Positions 27,510 to 37,491 of a stretch of DNA of 64,000 nt are shown here, piece after piece. The DNA lies in contig NZ_JASISU010000001.1 in NCBI RefSeq assembly GCF_030063285.1, positions 496,001-560,000 on the forward strand, in the 5' to 3' direction. A program made the translations under genes and the position numbers. Every line of letters starts with the position of its first letter. The first letter of the stretch is position 1. Below the pieces are notes generated by a model, which saw only the letters and a program-made list of their open reading frames with translations, did no database searches and was not told where the DNA came from. This DNA comes from Pseudarthrobacter sp. PS3-L1 (GTDB taxonomy: Bacteria > Actinomycetota > Actinomycetes > Actinomycetales > Micrococcaceae).

Positions 27510-28679
27510 GTGGACCTGTTTGAATACCAGGCGCGCGATATGTTCGAGGCGCACGGTGTACCCGTGCTTGCCGGCATCGTGGCGTATACCCCTGAAGAAG
27601 CCAAAGCAGCTGCCGAGAAGATCGGCGGCGTAACTGTTGTCAAAGCACAGGTAAAGGCCGGTGGCCGAGGTAAGGCTGGCGGCGTCAAGGTTGCTAAGAC
27701 CGCTGACGAGGCGTTCGAGTACGCAACCGCAATCCTGGGCATGGATATCAAGGGCCATACCGTCAACAAGGTGATGATTGCCCAGGGTGCTGACATTGCC
27801 GAGGAATTCTACTTCTCCGTCCTGCTGGACCGGGCCAACCGCAACTACCTGGCCATGTGCTCGGTAGAGGGTGGCATGGAGATCGAGCAGTTGGCCGTGG
27901 AACGTCCCGACGCGCTTGCCAAGGTCTCCATCGATCCGGCTGTTGGGATCGACCAGGCCAAGGCCGATGAAATTGTCGCTGCCGCTGGCTTCGCCGAAGA
28001 ACTCCGCGCCAAGGTTGCCGACGTGATTCTTCGACTCTGGGATGTCTTCGTCAAGGAAGACGCAACCCTGGTTGAGGTCAACCCGCTGGTCCGCACCGGC
28101 GCAGGCGACATTGTTGCCCTGGACGGCAAGGTCTCCCTGGATGAGAATGCCGACTTCCGCCACGCCAAGCACGCCGCCCTCGAAGACAAGGACGCTGCTG
28201 ACCCGCTCGAGGCCAAGGCCAAGGAGCAGGACCTCAACTACGTCAAGCTCGATGGCGAGGTGGGCATCATCGGCAATGGGGCCGGACTGGTCATGTCAAC
28301 GCTCGATGTTGTGGCATACGCCGGAGAAAAGCACGGCAACGTCAAGCCGGCAAACTTCCTGGACATCGGCGGTGGAGCATCTGCAGAAGTCATGGCCGCT
28401 GGCCTGGACGTCATCCTCGGTGATGAGCAGGTCAAGGCTGTGTTCGTGAACGTCTTCGGCGGCATCACCGCATGCGACGCCGTCGCCAAGGGAATTGTTG
28501 GCGCACTGGCCGAACTGGGCTCCTCGGCTAACAAGCCGCTGGTTGTCCGCCTCGACGGAAACAACGTCGATGAGGGCCGCCGCATCCTGACCGAGGCCAA
28601 CCACCCGCTGGTAACCCTGGCCGCCACCATGGACGAGGGCGCCGACAAGGCTGCCGAACTCGCCAACGCAGCGAAGTAA
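27510..28679 (+). CDS. sucC: Succinyl-CoA synthetase (ADP-forming) beta subunit
   Basis: 389 residues, the usual SucC length, from GTG 27510 with AGAAGGA at 27494-27500. It starts [20 protein letters not shown], the ATP-grasp domain start of SucC, with [19 protein letters not shown] for nucleotide binding, VEVNPLVRT, and the C-terminal power-helix region [38 protein letters not shown]. Together with SucD it makes ATP or GTP from succinyl-CoA in the TCA cycle. Longer upstream starts exist in frame but have no family support. sucD follows after 13 bases, so the pair is one operon. Confidence 0.97.
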   Translation: MDLFEYQARDMFEAHGVPVLAGIVAYTPEEAKAAAEKIGGVTVVKAQVKAGGRGKAGGVKVAKTADEAFEYATAILGMDIKGHTVNKVMIAQGADIAEEFYFSVLLDRANRNYLAMCSVEGGMEIEQLAVERPDALAKVSIDPAVGIDQAKADEIVAAAGFAEELRAKVADVILRLWDVFVKEDATLVEVNPLVRTGAGDIVALDGKVSLDENADFRHAKHAALEDKDAADPLEAKAKEQDLNYVKLDGEVGIIGNGAGLVMSTLDVVAYAGEKHGNVKPANFLDIGGGASAEVMAAGLDVILGDEQVKAVFVNVFGGITACDAVAKGIVGALAELGSSANKPLVVRLDGNNVDEGRRILTEANHPLVTLAATMDEGADKAAELANAAK

Positions 28680-28692
28680 AGGGACCACCACT

Positions 28693-29595
28693 ATGTCTAT
28701 TTACCTGAACAAGGATTCCAAGGTTATCGTCCAGGGCATCACCGGCGGCGAAGGCACCAAGCACACCGCACTGATGCTCAAGGCAGGCACGCAGGTTGTG
28801 GGTGGCGTCAACGCCCGCAAGGCCGGCACCACCGTTGTCCACGGCGACACCGAAATCACAGTCTTCGGCACCGTCAAGGAAGCTATGGCGAAGACCGGAG
28901 CAGACGTATCCATCGTCTTCGTTCCGCCGGCATTCACGAAGGATGCAGTCGTTGAAGCTATCGAAGCCGGTATCGGCCTCGTTGTTGTCATCACCGAAGG
29001 TGTTCCCGTGCAGGACTCCGCCGAGTTCTGGGCCTTGGCCCAGTCCAAGGTTGATGCCAACGGCAAGCAGGTGACCCGGATCATCGGGCCGAACTGCCCC
29101 GGGATCATCACACCCGGCGAGGCCCTTGTTGGCATCACCCCGGCAAACATCACCGGAAAAGGCCCCATCGGGCTCGTCTCCAAGTCAGGCACCCTGACCT
29201 ACCAGATGATGTACGAACTGCGCGACCTGGGCTTCTCCACCGCTATTGGCATTGGTGGCGACCCGGTCATCGGTACCACCCACATAGATGCTCTCGAAGC
29301 ATTCGAGGCGGACCCTGAGACCAAGGCAATCGTCATGATCGGTGAGATCGGTGGCGACGCTGAGGAGCGCGCCGCAGAGTACATCAAGGCCCATGTCACC
29401 AAGCCGGTTGTTGGGTATGTCGCTGGGTTTACTGCACCTGAGGGCAAGACCATGGGCCACGCAGGCGCCATTGTCTCTGGTTCAGCTGGGACTGCACAGG
29501 CCAAGAAGGAAGCCCTCGAGGCTGCCGGCGTCAAGGTTGGCAAGACGCCGTCCGAGACTGCCACGTTGCTGCGCGAAGTTTTCGCTACGCTCTGA
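28693..29595 (+). CDS. sucD: Succinyl-CoA synthetase alpha subunit
   Basis: 300 residues, the standard SucD length. The CoA-binding Rossmann domain begins [21 protein letters not shown] and [14 protein letters not shown] follow, and the phosphorylated histidine lies in [12 protein letters not shown] near residue 257. The RBS region AAAGGGACC lies before ATG 28693. A 19-bp terminator follows 45 bases after the stop. Confidence 0.97.
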   Translation: MSIYLNKDSKVIVQGITGGEGTKHTALMLKAGTQVVGGVNARKAGTTVVHGDTEITVFGTVKEAMAKTGADVSIVFVPPAFTKDAVVEAIEAGIGLVVVITEGVPVQDSAEFWALAQSKVDANGKQVTRIIGPNCPGIITPGEALVGITPANITGKGPIGLVSKSGTLTYQMMYELRDLGFSTAIGIGGDPVIGTTHIDALEAFEADPETKAIVMIGEIGGDAEERAAEYIKAHVTKPVVGYVAGFTAPEGKTMGHAGAIVSGSAGTAQAKKEALEAAGVKVGKTPSETATLLREVFATL

Positions 29596-29608
29596 CGATC
29601 CGACGTCT

Positions 29609-29625
29609 GGCCACGTGACGTGGCC
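29609..29625. repeat. 8-1-8 perfect palindrome downstream of sucD
   Basis: GGCCACGT-G-ACGTGGCC lies between the sucD stop and its terminator, flanked by GATCCG and CGGATC. It could be a regulatory RNA hairpin or mark a processing site; no protein partner is evident. Confidence 0.4.
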
Positions 29626-29640
29626 GGATCCAGAACCTGA

Positions 29641-29685
29641 AAGGGCCCCGGTTCCATCCTGATGGATGGAACCGGGGCCCTTTTT
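29641..29685 (+). terminator. Intrinsic terminator of sucCD
   Basis: A perfect 19-bp stem (29641-29659 with 29664-29682), loop TGAT, then T-rich sequence. A textbook terminator after sucD. The rest of the 374-base gap to iolC (29686-29831) shows no gene or further structure that I can support. Confidence 0.9.
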
Positions 29686-29831
29686 GTGTTGCCCCGGTCG
29701 TGCCGGAACGGACTGCGGGACGCTGTTCGGTGTCGGCTGCAGTGATCGGGACGGCCTATCCCCAGCGACTGGATACAGGCTGCGCACCTTCTTGTTGCAG
29801 ACCTGTGGGCAGGGCCGTGACACTTGTTGTA

Positions 29832-29865
29832 AGTATGTCAGCACAAACCTTTGACAGGACATAGT
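29832..29865. promoter_or_regulatory. Candidate GntR operator and -35 of the iol operon
   Basis: AGTATGTC (29832-29839) and GGACATAGT (29857-29865) are inverted half-sites, and TTGACA (29851-29856) just before the second half looks like a -35 hexamer. Very similar half-sites occur before the GntR regulator gene (40885-40927), which suggests one repressor for both. The spacing (25 bases start to start) differs from the other promoter, so cooperative or looped binding is possible. Confidence 0.6.
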
Positions 29866-29969
29866 TTCTGCGGCAAAGTAGTGCCTGTACTTCCGACGCC
29901 GCCCGGTACTGGAGACCCCGCATGTGGGCTAGAGCCCAGGGTTTCGCCCCAGAAAGGACCACCATCATT

Positions 29970-30968
29970 GTGACCCACGAGCTTCTTACCATCGGGCGCA
30001 TCAGTGTCGATATCTACCCCAATGACATTGGCGTGGACCTGGAGGACGTCACGTCATTTGGCAAGTACCTCGGTGGCTCTCCGTCCAATGTCGCCGTCGC
30101 TGCTGCCCGTCACGGGCGTCGGGCTGCGGTGATCTCAAGGACGGGGGCGGACGCCTTCGGAAATTACCTGCACCGGGAGCTCCGGAAGTTCTCCGTGGAC
30201 GATTCGTTCGTTTCTGCGGATGCGGAGTACCCCACGGCCGTGACCTTCTGCGCCATCAAGCCGCCGGATGATTTTCCACTGTACTTCTACGGCCGTTTCC
30301 CCACGGCGCCTGACCTGCAGATCAAGGCCGGGGACCTGGACCTGGACGCCATCCGGTCTGCGGGCATCTTTTGGTCCACCGTGACAGGCCTCTGCCAGGA
30401 ACCCAGCCGGGAAGCCCACGCTGGGGCTCATGGAGCCAGGCCCCGCACGGGCCTCCGAAAGGGCCAGTTCACCATCCTGGACCTCGACTATCGGCCCATG
30501 TTCTGGAGCTCGGAAGCTGAAGCACGCGCAGAGGTGGCAAAGATCCTCCCACACGTCACAGTGGCGATTGGCAACGAGCGTGAATGCGCTGTTGCTGTGG
30601 GGGAGGGAACGCCCGATCAACAGGCAGACAAACTGCTTGCAGCCGGTGTCGAAATCGCTGTGATCAAGCTGGGGGCCGACGGAGTGATGGCCAAGACCCT
30701 TACTGAGCGCGTAGTTTCTGCGCCGGTTGCCGTAGAGACTGTAAATGGCCTGGGAGCAGGCGATTCGTTTGGCGGTGCTTTTTGCCACGGCCTTCTCGCC
30801 GGCTGGCCACTCGTACGGATCCTGGACTACGCCAACGCGGCAGGTGCCATTGTGGCGTCCCGCCTTTCGTGTGCCGATGCGATGCCGACGCCCGAGGAAG
30901 TCACCTCGCTCCTCGTGGCGCACGGTCGGCTGGTTCCGCAGGACATGACGGACGTGGCAACCCTGTGA
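29970..30968 (+). CDS. iolC: 5-dehydro-2-deoxygluconokinase IolC
   Basis: 332 residues from GTG 29970, with AGAAAGGA at 29951-29958. PfkB-fold kinase: GKYLGGSPSNVAVAAARHG near residue 28-46 binds substrate, and GLGAGDSFGGAF near residue 255 has the catalytic GAGD. In inositol catabolism it phosphorylates 5-dehydro-2-deoxy-gluconate. It is the first gene of the operon and lies behind the putative GntR operator. The stop overlaps the start of the Cgl0159-like gene. Confidence 0.93.
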   Translation: MTHELLTIGRISVDIYPNDIGVDLEDVTSFGKYLGGSPSNVAVAAARHGRRAAVISRTGADAFGNYLHRELRKFSVDDSFVSADAEYPTAVTFCAIKPPDDFPLYFYGRFPTAPDLQIKAGDLDLDAIRSAGIFWSTVTGLCQEPSREAHAGAHGARPRTGLRKGQFTILDLDYRPMFWSSEAEARAEVAKILPHVTVAIGNERECAVAVGEGTPDQQADKLLAAGVEIAVIKLGADGVMAKTLTERVVSAPVAVETVNGLGAGDSFGGAFCHGLLAGWPLVRILDYANAAGAIVASRLSCADAMPTPEEVTSLLVAHGRLVPQDMTDVATL

Positions 30969-31927
30969 GTACGGTGATCCCGGGGAGGACACTCCCCTCA
31001 ATTTCCTTCGCGGCTGCCGATGGAGCGGACCCGCGGCGCTACGAGCACCTGAGCGCGATGAGGCTGGAGGACCCGTCTGCTGTGGCCCGCGCTGCGGCAG
31101 CCCGACGCCGTCATCCGGGAGTCCGCGCTGGCAAGCAGAACTTCATTGTCGCTGCCGACCACCCGGCGCGGGGCTCGCTCGGAGTGGGCCCCAACCCTAG
31201 TGCCATGGCGGACCGCCGTGAGCTGCTGGACCGGCTGCAGGTTGCACTGGCCAACCCCGCCGTCGATGGTGTTTTGGGATCCCCTGACATCATGGATGAC
31301 CTGCTGCTGCTCGGTGCACTGGAAGGCAAACTGCTGTTTGGCTCCATGAACCGCGGCGGCCTTTCTGGCCTGGTCAATGAACTCGATGATCGTTTCACGG
31401 GTCATACGGCAGCTGCACTGCAGGCGCTGGGCGCTGACGGCGGCAAAATGCTGACAAGGATCTGCCTCGATGATCCAGCGACTGTGGCTACCCTCGAAGC
31501 CACGGCCAGGGCCATCGATTCGCTCGCTGAGCGCAAGCTGATTGCCATGCTGGAGCCGTTCCTCTCGGTCCGGGACAAGGGATCAATCCGCAATGACCTG
31601 TCCACCGATGCGGTGATCACCTCCGTTGCCATTGCGTCGGGCCTGGGCTCCACCAGTGCCTACACCTGGATGAAACTGCCCGTGGTAGCGGATATGGAAC
31701 GCGTCCTGGCCGCCACCACCATGCCTACAGTGTTGCTGGGCGGGGATCCCACCGGCACCCAGGACGACGTATTCGCGAGCTGGCGGGCTGCACTGGCCTT
31801 GCCTGGAGTCCAGGGGCTCACGGTTGGCCGCACCCTGCTGTATCCAAGGGATGGTGATGTTGCTGGTGCCGTTGCCAGCGCAGCGTCCCTGCTGAAGACC
31901 GCAACACCCCAGAAAGCATCGGAGTAG
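30965..31927 (+). CDS. Cgl0159-family (beta/alpha)8 protein of inositol clusters
   Basis: 320 residues from GTG 30965 overlapping the iolC stop. The sequence matches the actinobacterial 'Cgl0159 family' of class-I-aldolase-like barrels found next to iolC: FIVAADHPARGSLG near residue 60, LFGSMNRGGLSG, MLEPFLS, TWMKLPVVADME (with the Lys of a possible Schiff base) and VLLGGDPTGTQDD. No class II IolJ aldolase gene is seen in the cluster, so this protein may cleave 2-deoxy-5-keto-gluconate 6-phosphate. That is inference; the activity of this family is not known to me as proven. Confidence 0.85.
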   Translation: MSTVIPGRTLPSISFAAADGADPRRYEHLSAMRLEDPSAVARAAAARRRHPGVRAGKQNFIVAADHPARGSLGVGPNPSAMADRRELLDRLQVALANPAVDGVLGSPDIMDDLLLLGALEGKLLFGSMNRGGLSGLVNELDDRFTGHTAAALQALGADGGKMLTRICLDDPATVATLEATARAIDSLAERKLIAMLEPFLSVRDKGSIRNDLSTDAVITSVAIASGLGSTSAYTWMKLPVVADMERVLAATTMPTVLLGGDPTGTQDDVFASWRAALALPGVQGLTVGRTLLYPRDGDVAGAVASAASLLKTATPQKASE

Positions 31928-31933
31928 AACAGT

Positions 31934-33889
31934 ATGGGAATCACTCCAGGAACCCGCCGGATGACCGTGGGGCAGGCGGTCGTCGAATATCTTTCCCGGC
32001 AGTACACAGTCGATCAGATCGGTACGGTGGAGTACCGCGAGCGGCTGATTCCGGGCACGTTCGGTATTTTTGGCCATGGCAACGTTGCAGGGGTGGGCCA
32101 GGCGCTGAAACAGTACCAACTCCTGGATCCGGCCATCATGCCCTATTACCAGGGCCGCAATGAGCAGGCCCAGGTACACCAGGCCGTGGGGTATGCCAGG
32201 CATACCCGCCGTCGCCAGACTTTCGCGATCAGCACCTCCATTGGACCGGGTTCATCAAACCTGCTCACAGGCGCTGCGCTGGCCACCACCAACCGGCTAC
32301 CTGTCCTGTTGCTGCCCAGCGACACGTTCGCGACCCGCGTGGCTGATCCGGTCCTGCAACAGCTTGAACAGCCCTACGCCTACGACCTCACCGTTAATGA
32401 CGCGTTCCGGCCGCTGTCCAAGTTTTTTGATCGCGTGAGCCGCCCTGAGCAGATGTTTTCCGCGTTTCATCATGGGCTACGGGTCCTCACGGATCCCGCC
32501 GAAACCGGGGCTGTGACCATCTCGCTGCCCCAGGATGTCCAGGCCGAGGCCTTTGACGTTCCCGAGGAGTTTCTGGCGGAGCGTGAGTGGCGGATCCGCC
32601 GTCCTGACGCGGACGACGGCGACATCCGCCGCGCCGCCGCAGCCATCCGGTCTGCGAAACGACCGCTCATTATCGCTGGGGGTGGTGTCCTCTACGCCTT
32701 CGCCAATGATGAACTTGCGCTGTTCGCGGAGGCCACAGGCATTCCGGTGGGTACCACCCAGGCTGGCGTCGGCGTCCTACCTTGGGACCACAAGCTCTCG
32801 CTGGGCGCCATCGGGTCCACAGGGACAACAGCAGCGAACGCCATTGCAGCCGACGCCGACCTCATCATTGGTATCGGAACACGCTATGAGGATTTCACCA
32901 CCGCATCCCGAACCGCATTCCAGAACCCCGACGTGCAGTTCATCAACATCAACATCACCCCGCTTGATGCCTACAAGCACGGGACCAGCCTGCCCATCGT
33001 GGCTGATGCCCGTAAAGCCCTGGTGAAGCTCAGTGCTGCACTGGGCGGCTACCGCGCTGGGGCAGACCTCGAGGAGCTTGTCACGGCCGAGAAGGAGCGC
33101 TGGAACGCCACAGTTGACCACGCCTTCGACACCCGTTTTACGCCGTTGCCCTCGCAGAACGAGATTATCGGTGCGGCCAACCGGGCCATGGCTGCGCAGG
33201 ACGTCGTGGTCTGCGCAGCAGGCTCCTTGCCCGGGGACCTGCACAAGATGTGGCGTGTTCGGGACCCGTTCGGCTATCACGTCGAGTACGCCTATTCATG
33301 TATGGGCTATGAGATTCCCGGCGGCCTGGGCGTCAAGCGCGCGGCCTTGGCGGAGGCCGCCGCGGGCGGCCCCGCACGCGACGTCGTCGTCATGGTGGGG
33401 GACGGTTCCTACCTGATGATGCACACCGAACTGGTCACCGCCGTCGCCGAACGCATCAAGCTGATTGTGGTGCTGATCCAGAACCACGGATACGCATCGA
33501 TTGGGGCACTTTCCGAATCGCTGGGCTCCCAGCGCTTCGGGACCGCCTACCGGACCCTGAGCCAGGACCAGCACAGTTTTGACGACGGGGCGAAGCCTTC
33601 TATCGACCTGGCCCTGAACGCCCAGAGCCTGGGCGTGAGAGTGCTCCGGATCAATCCGGGAGAAGACGTTATTGGAGACCTCGAAGAGGCCATCCTTGCG
33701 GCGAAGGCTGCGCCGGAAAAAGGCGGGCCCATCCTCATCCACATTGAATCGGATCCGCTGCTGGACGCGCCCAGTTCTGAGTCATGGTGGGACGTTCCGG
33801 TTGCCCAGGTCTCCGGACTCGAATCCACGCAGCACGCCTCCGCCACCTACACCGAGCACAAAACCCGACAGCGCAAGCTGTTGGGTTGA
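31934..33889 (+). CDS. iolD: 3D-(3,5/4)-trihydroxycyclohexane-1,2-dione hydrolase IolD
   Basis: 651 residues, a ThDP-dependent enzyme that opens the ring of the diketone made by IolE. N-terminal pyrimidine domain: RRMTVGQAVVEYLSRQYT, PGTFGIFGHGNVAG with GxGNV loop, STSIGPGSSNLLTGAALA. C-terminal pyrophosphate domain: VVVMVGDGSYLMMHTELVTA (GDGS...) and QNHGYASIG. Length and motifs are normal. It follows the Cgl0159-like gene after six bases. Confidence 0.95.
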   Translation: MGITPGTRRMTVGQAVVEYLSRQYTVDQIGTVEYRERLIPGTFGIFGHGNVAGVGQALKQYQLLDPAIMPYYQGRNEQAQVHQAVGYARHTRRRQTFAISTSIGPGSSNLLTGAALATTNRLPVLLLPSDTFATRVADPVLQQLEQPYAYDLTVNDAFRPLSKFFDRVSRPEQMFSAFHHGLRVLTDPAETGAVTISLPQDVQAEAFDVPEEFLAEREWRIRRPDADDGDIRRAAAAIRSAKRPLIIAGGGVLYAFANDELALFAEATGIPVGTTQAGVGVLPWDHKLSLGAIGSTGTTAANAIAADADLIIGIGTRYEDFTTASRTAFQNPDVQFININITPLDAYKHGTSLPIVADARKALVKLSAALGGYRAGADLEELVTAEKERWNATVDHAFDTRFTPLPSQNEIIGAANRAMAAQDVVVCAAGSLPGDLHKMWRVRDPFGYHVEYAYSCMGYEIPGGLGVKRAALAEAAAGGPARDVVVMVGDGSYLMMHTELVTAVAERIKLIVVLIQNHGYASIGALSESLGSQRFGTAYRTLSQDQHSFDDGAKPSIDLALNAQSLGVRVLRINPGEDVIGDLEEAILAAKAAPEKGGPILIHIESDPLLDAPSSESWWDVPVAQVSGLESTQHASATYTEHKTRQRKLLG

Positions 33890-33934
33890 TCGCCTCCTGA
33901 GTTCCTCGACCTCCCACACCTCAAGGAAGAGCCC

Positions 33935-35446
33935 ATGACTGTCACCCTTGCCACAACCACCATCAAGCACTTCATCAACGGCGCTGAGTCTGCCGGTGAA
34001 GGACCACGCAGACAGCCTGTCTACAACCCGGCTACGGGGGCTGTCTGCGCAGAATTGCACCTAGCCAACGGCGCAGACCTCGACTCCACAGTTGCAGCAG
34101 CCCGCGCGGCTGCTGATTCCTGGGGCGACACGTCCCTCGCCAAGCGAACCACCGTGTTGTTTGCCTTCCGTGAACTGGTTGCGGCCCATGTGGACGACCT
34201 CGCTGCACTGATCACGGCAGAACACGGCAAAGTACTCTCCGACGCAAGAGGGGAAATTGGCCGCGGGCTGGAGGTCATCGAATTTGCCTGCGGTATTCCC
34301 ACGCTCCTCAAAGGCGATTATTCAGACCAGGCGTCCACCGGAATTGACGTGTTCTCCTTCCGTGAGCCACTGGGCGTCGTCGCAGGAATTACCCCCTTCA
34401 ATTTTCCGGTGATGGTGCCGCTGTGGATGGCACCCATGGCCATCGCCACCGGAAATGCCTTCATCCTCAAGCCCTCCGAGCGTGACCCCTCCGCTGCCAT
34501 GCTGCTGGCCAGGCTGTGGAAAGACGCTGGGCTGCCGGACGGTGTCTTTCAGGTGCTGCATGGGGACAGGGAAACAGTGGAGGGCCTCCTGACGCACCCG
34601 GATGTGGACGGCATCTCCTTCGTTGGGTCCACGCCGATTGCGCAGTACGTCCACGAAACCGCGACCAGGCACGGAAAACGCGTGCAGGCGCTTGGTGGTG
34701 CAAAAAACCATGCACTGGTGATGCCTGACGCCGATCTTGACAACGCCGCCGATCACCTTTCGGCGGCTGCTTTCGGCTCAGCAGGAGAGCGGTGCATGGC
34801 CATCTCGGTAGCCGTTGCAGTGGGGGAGGCCGCTGACCTGCTCGTGGCAAAAGTCGAGGAGCGGGCGCTTGCCGTGAAAGTCACCATTGGCACCGAGCCC
34901 GACGCCGACATGGGCCCTGTCATTACGGCCGACTCCCGGGACCGGATTGTGCGGATTGTCACGGAATCGGCGGACGCTGGAGCCGTGATGGTGGTGGATG
35001 GGCGTGACCTGGTGGTTCCCGGACATGAAGACGGCTTCTGGGTTGGCCCCACAGTCCTTGACCATGTAACAACCGCGATGACTGCTTACAGCGAGGAAGT
35101 TTTCGGGCCCGTTCTTGTTGTGGTCCGCGTCCCGGACCTGGCGGCAGGAATAGCGCTGATCAACGCCAATCCCTATGGAAACGGAACTGCGATCTTCACG
35201 TCCTCGGGTGCCCACGCGCGGACGTTCCAGCGCGCTGTAAGCGTAGGCATGATCGGCATCAATGTTCCGCTGCCGGTTCCGGTGGCCTACCACTCGTTTG
35301 GCGGATGGAAAGCTTCGCTGTTCGGTGACAGACACATCTACGGTCCCGAGGGCGTCTCCTTCTACACCCGAGGAAAAGTTGTCACCTCTCGCTGGCCAGA
35401 ACCCGCGGCAGAATCCGGCGCATCCTACAATTTCCCCTCCACATGA
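33935..35446 (+). CDS. mmsA: CoA-acylating methylmalonate-semialdehyde dehydrogenase (IolA/MmsA)
   Basis: 503 residues. An aldehyde dehydrogenase whose catalytic Cys lies in GSAGERCMAIS near residue 287, with GITPFNFPVMVPLWM, KPSERDPSA and FVGSTPIAQYVHE (NAD site) typical of MmsA. It turns malonate semialdehyde from inositol into acetyl-CoA, and can handle valine intermediates. Its place between iolD and iolE supports the inositol role. ATG 33935 is preceded by AAGGAAGAG. Confidence 0.93.
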   Translation: MTVTLATTTIKHFINGAESAGEGPRRQPVYNPATGAVCAELHLANGADLDSTVAAARAAADSWGDTSLAKRTTVLFAFRELVAAHVDDLAALITAEHGKVLSDARGEIGRGLEVIEFACGIPTLLKGDYSDQASTGIDVFSFREPLGVVAGITPFNFPVMVPLWMAPMAIATGNAFILKPSERDPSAAMLLARLWKDAGLPDGVFQVLHGDRETVEGLLTHPDVDGISFVGSTPIAQYVHETATRHGKRVQALGGAKNHALVMPDADLDNAADHLSAAAFGSAGERCMAISVAVAVGEAADLLVAKVEERALAVKVTIGTEPDADMGPVITADSRDRIVRIVTESADAGAVMVVDGRDLVVPGHEDGFWVGPTVLDHVTTAMTAYSEEVFGPVLVVVRVPDLAAGIALINANPYGNGTAIFTSSGAHARTFQRAVSVGMIGINVPLPVPVAYHSFGGWKASLFGDRHIYGPEGVSFYTRGKVVTSRWPEPAAESGASYNFPST

Positions 35447-35495
35447 GTCCGTGCGCCCCCTTACGTAGCAACTTCGGCAGTGACAAGGATAAAAA

Positions 35496-36407
35496 ATGAC
35501 TGAGAACACACTGATTATCGGCACGGCCCCGGACTCCTGGGGTGTCTGGTTTGCCGATGACCCGCAGCAGACGCCGTGGGAACGCTTCCTGGACGAGGTG
35601 GCCGAATCCGGGTACAGGTGGATTGAGCTGGGGCCCTATGCGTACCTGCCCACGGACCCCACCAGGCTGGCTGAGGAGTTGATGCAGCGCAACCTCAGGG
35701 TCAGCGCCGGTACTGTCTTCACGGCTTTCCACCGAGGGCTGGACCAGTGGGAGACGGCATGGGAACCGGCCCGTAGGGTTGCCGAACTGACTGCTGCGAT
35801 GGGCGGCGAACATATGGTTGTCATCCCTGCCATGTGGCGCGACGACGTGACAGGTGAGGCAGTGGAACAAGGAGAGCTGACGGAAAAAGCCTGGAGCGAC
35901 CTGTTCGCAGGCCATAACAGGCTTGGCACAACCCTCCTGGAAGATTTTGGCCTCAAGCAGCAGTTCCATCCGCATGCTGACTCCCATGTCGGAGCCCAGG
36001 AGGACATCGAGCATCTCCTGGCCGAAACAGATCCGCAGTACCTGAACCTGTGCTTGGACACCGGCCACGCCGAATACTGCGGCGCCTCCAGCCTGGATTT
36101 GATCAGGAAATATCCGGAACGGATCGGGTACCTCCACCTGAAGCAGGTCAATCCCGAGATCCTCCAACGGGTCAACGCCGAGAACCTGACGTGGGCGGCC
36201 GCAAACCGTGCTGGCGTCATGACCGAGCCACCGGGCGGGCTGCCTGACCTGCGCGAGGTGATCGAGGCGGTTGAGGCTCTGGGCCGCCCCATTTTCGGGA
36301 TCGTGGAACAGGATATGTACCCCGTGGACTTTGACGTGCCCATGCCGATCGCCAAACGCACCCGCAACTACCTGCTCTCCTGCGGTTCCCGAACAGCCGT
36401 ACGCTGA
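35496..36407 (+). CDS. iolE: Inosose dehydratase IolE
   Basis: 303 residues, xylose-isomerase-like TIM barrel: GTAPDSWGVWFADDPQQTPW at the start, GYRWIELGPYAYLPTD, HMVVIPAMWRDDVTG, QFHPHADSHVGAQEDIE (metal site), NLCLDTGHAEYCG and GYLHLKQVNP. It removes water from scyllo-inosose to give the diketone used by IolD. ATG 35496; 23 bases before iolG. Confidence 0.94.
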   Translation: MTENTLIIGTAPDSWGVWFADDPQQTPWERFLDEVAESGYRWIELGPYAYLPTDPTRLAEELMQRNLRVSAGTVFTAFHRGLDQWETAWEPARRVAELTAAMGGEHMVVIPAMWRDDVTGEAVEQGELTEKAWSDLFAGHNRLGTTLLEDFGLKQQFHPHADSHVGAQEDIEHLLAETDPQYLNLCLDTGHAEYCGASSLDLIRKYPERIGYLHLKQVNPEILQRVNAENLTWAAANRAGVMTEPPGGLPDLREVIEAVEALGRPIFGIVEQDMYPVDFDVPMPIAKRTRNYLLSCGSRTAVR

Positions 36408-36430
36408 CCCCAACTTCCGAAGGACATCCA

Positions 36431-37444
36431 ATGACTGAAATTCTGCGCGTTGCCGTCATCGGCGCCGGACGCATGGGCGCGGACCATATCCAGCGCCTGC
36501 ACACCCGCATTCACGGCGCCGAAGTGGCCGCCGTCGTCGATGTTGATTTTGCCCGGGCGCAAGCTGCCGTCGCTGGTATCCCCGGCGCCGTAGCCCTCTC
36601 TGATGCCGAAGACGCACTCACCAACGGCGACGTTAATGCCGTATTGATTGCGACCCCTGGGTTCCTGCACGAAGAAATCTTGCACTCAGCGCTCGCCAAA
36701 GGCCTGCCTATCCTGTGCGAGAAGCCAATGACCCCTGACGCTGCCTCTGCCTGGCGGATTGTTGAAGCTGAGTCGGCCCTGGGCAAACTCTGCATCCAGG
36801 TCGGTTTCATGCGACGTTTCGACGCCGAGTACGCGGCCCTGGGCGCCGTCATCCGCAGCGGTGAATTGGGTGAGCTCCTGATGCTGCACCACCAGCACCG
36901 CAACCCGGATACCCCGCCCGGTTTCACGAACGACATGCTCATCAACGATTCAGTGGTCCACGAATTTGATGCGATCCGGTTCTTCACCGGGGAGGAAATC
37001 ACCAGCGTTCAGGTCCGGATGGGCAAGGCGAGCCGGCACTCCGCCAACGGCCAGCACGATCCGCAGCACGTCCTGATTGAAACCGAATCCGGAATCTTGG
37101 CGGACGTGGAAATCTTTGTTAATGCCCAGTTTGGGTACGAGGTGGCCGCCCAAGCCACCTTCGAAGAGGGAATTGTCAGCATTGGTGCTGACACAGGCCT
37201 CCACACCCGCACCGCTGGACGCTGGGGTGGCACCGTCACCCCGGGGTTCGTGGAACGTTTTGCGCAGGCATACGACATCGAGGTCCAGGCCTGGGTGGAT
37301 GCGACCCGCAGGGGCGAGCTCGGTGGCCCGTCGGCCTGGGATGGCTACGCCACGGCAGCATGCTGCGAAGCGGGCGTAGAGGCGCAGAAGAACGGCCAGA
37401 AGGTTGCCGTTCAGCTGGCAAAGAGGCCAGCTCTGTACTGCTAG
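36431..37444 (+). CDS. iolG: Inositol 2-dehydrogenase IolG
   Basis: 337 residues of the Gfo/Idh/MocA family. NAD-binding VAVIGAGRMGADHIQRLH at the start, LCEKPMTPD near residue 97 (the EKP motif with catalytic Lys) and INDSVVHEFDAIRFF near residue 175 with the catalytic Asp and His. It oxidises myo-inositol to scyllo-inosose. AAGGACATCC precedes ATG 36431. It precedes the transporter iolT by 47 bases. Confidence 0.93.
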   Translation: MTEILRVAVIGAGRMGADHIQRLHTRIHGAEVAAVVDVDFARAQAAVAGIPGAVALSDAEDALTNGDVNAVLIATPGFLHEEILHSALAKGLPILCEKPMTPDAASAWRIVEAESALGKLCIQVGFMRRFDAEYAALGAVIRSGELGELLMLHHQHRNPDTPPGFTNDMLINDSVVHEFDAIRFFTGEEITSVQVRMGKASRHSANGQHDPQHVLIETESGILADVEIFVNAQFGYEVAAQATFEEGIVSIGADTGLHTRTAGRWGGTVTPGFVERFAQAYDIEVQAWVDATRRGELGGPSAWDGYATAACCEAGVEAQKNGQKVAVQLAKRPALYC

Positions 37445-37491
37445 GGTCACGACAGCCGTGCGCAGGGTGCCCGACGCACTAAAATGACACG

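Noticed and set aside
29609..29625. Palindrome after sucD as the terminator
   Set aside because: It lacks a uridine run; the 19-bp stem at 29641-29685 is the better terminator.
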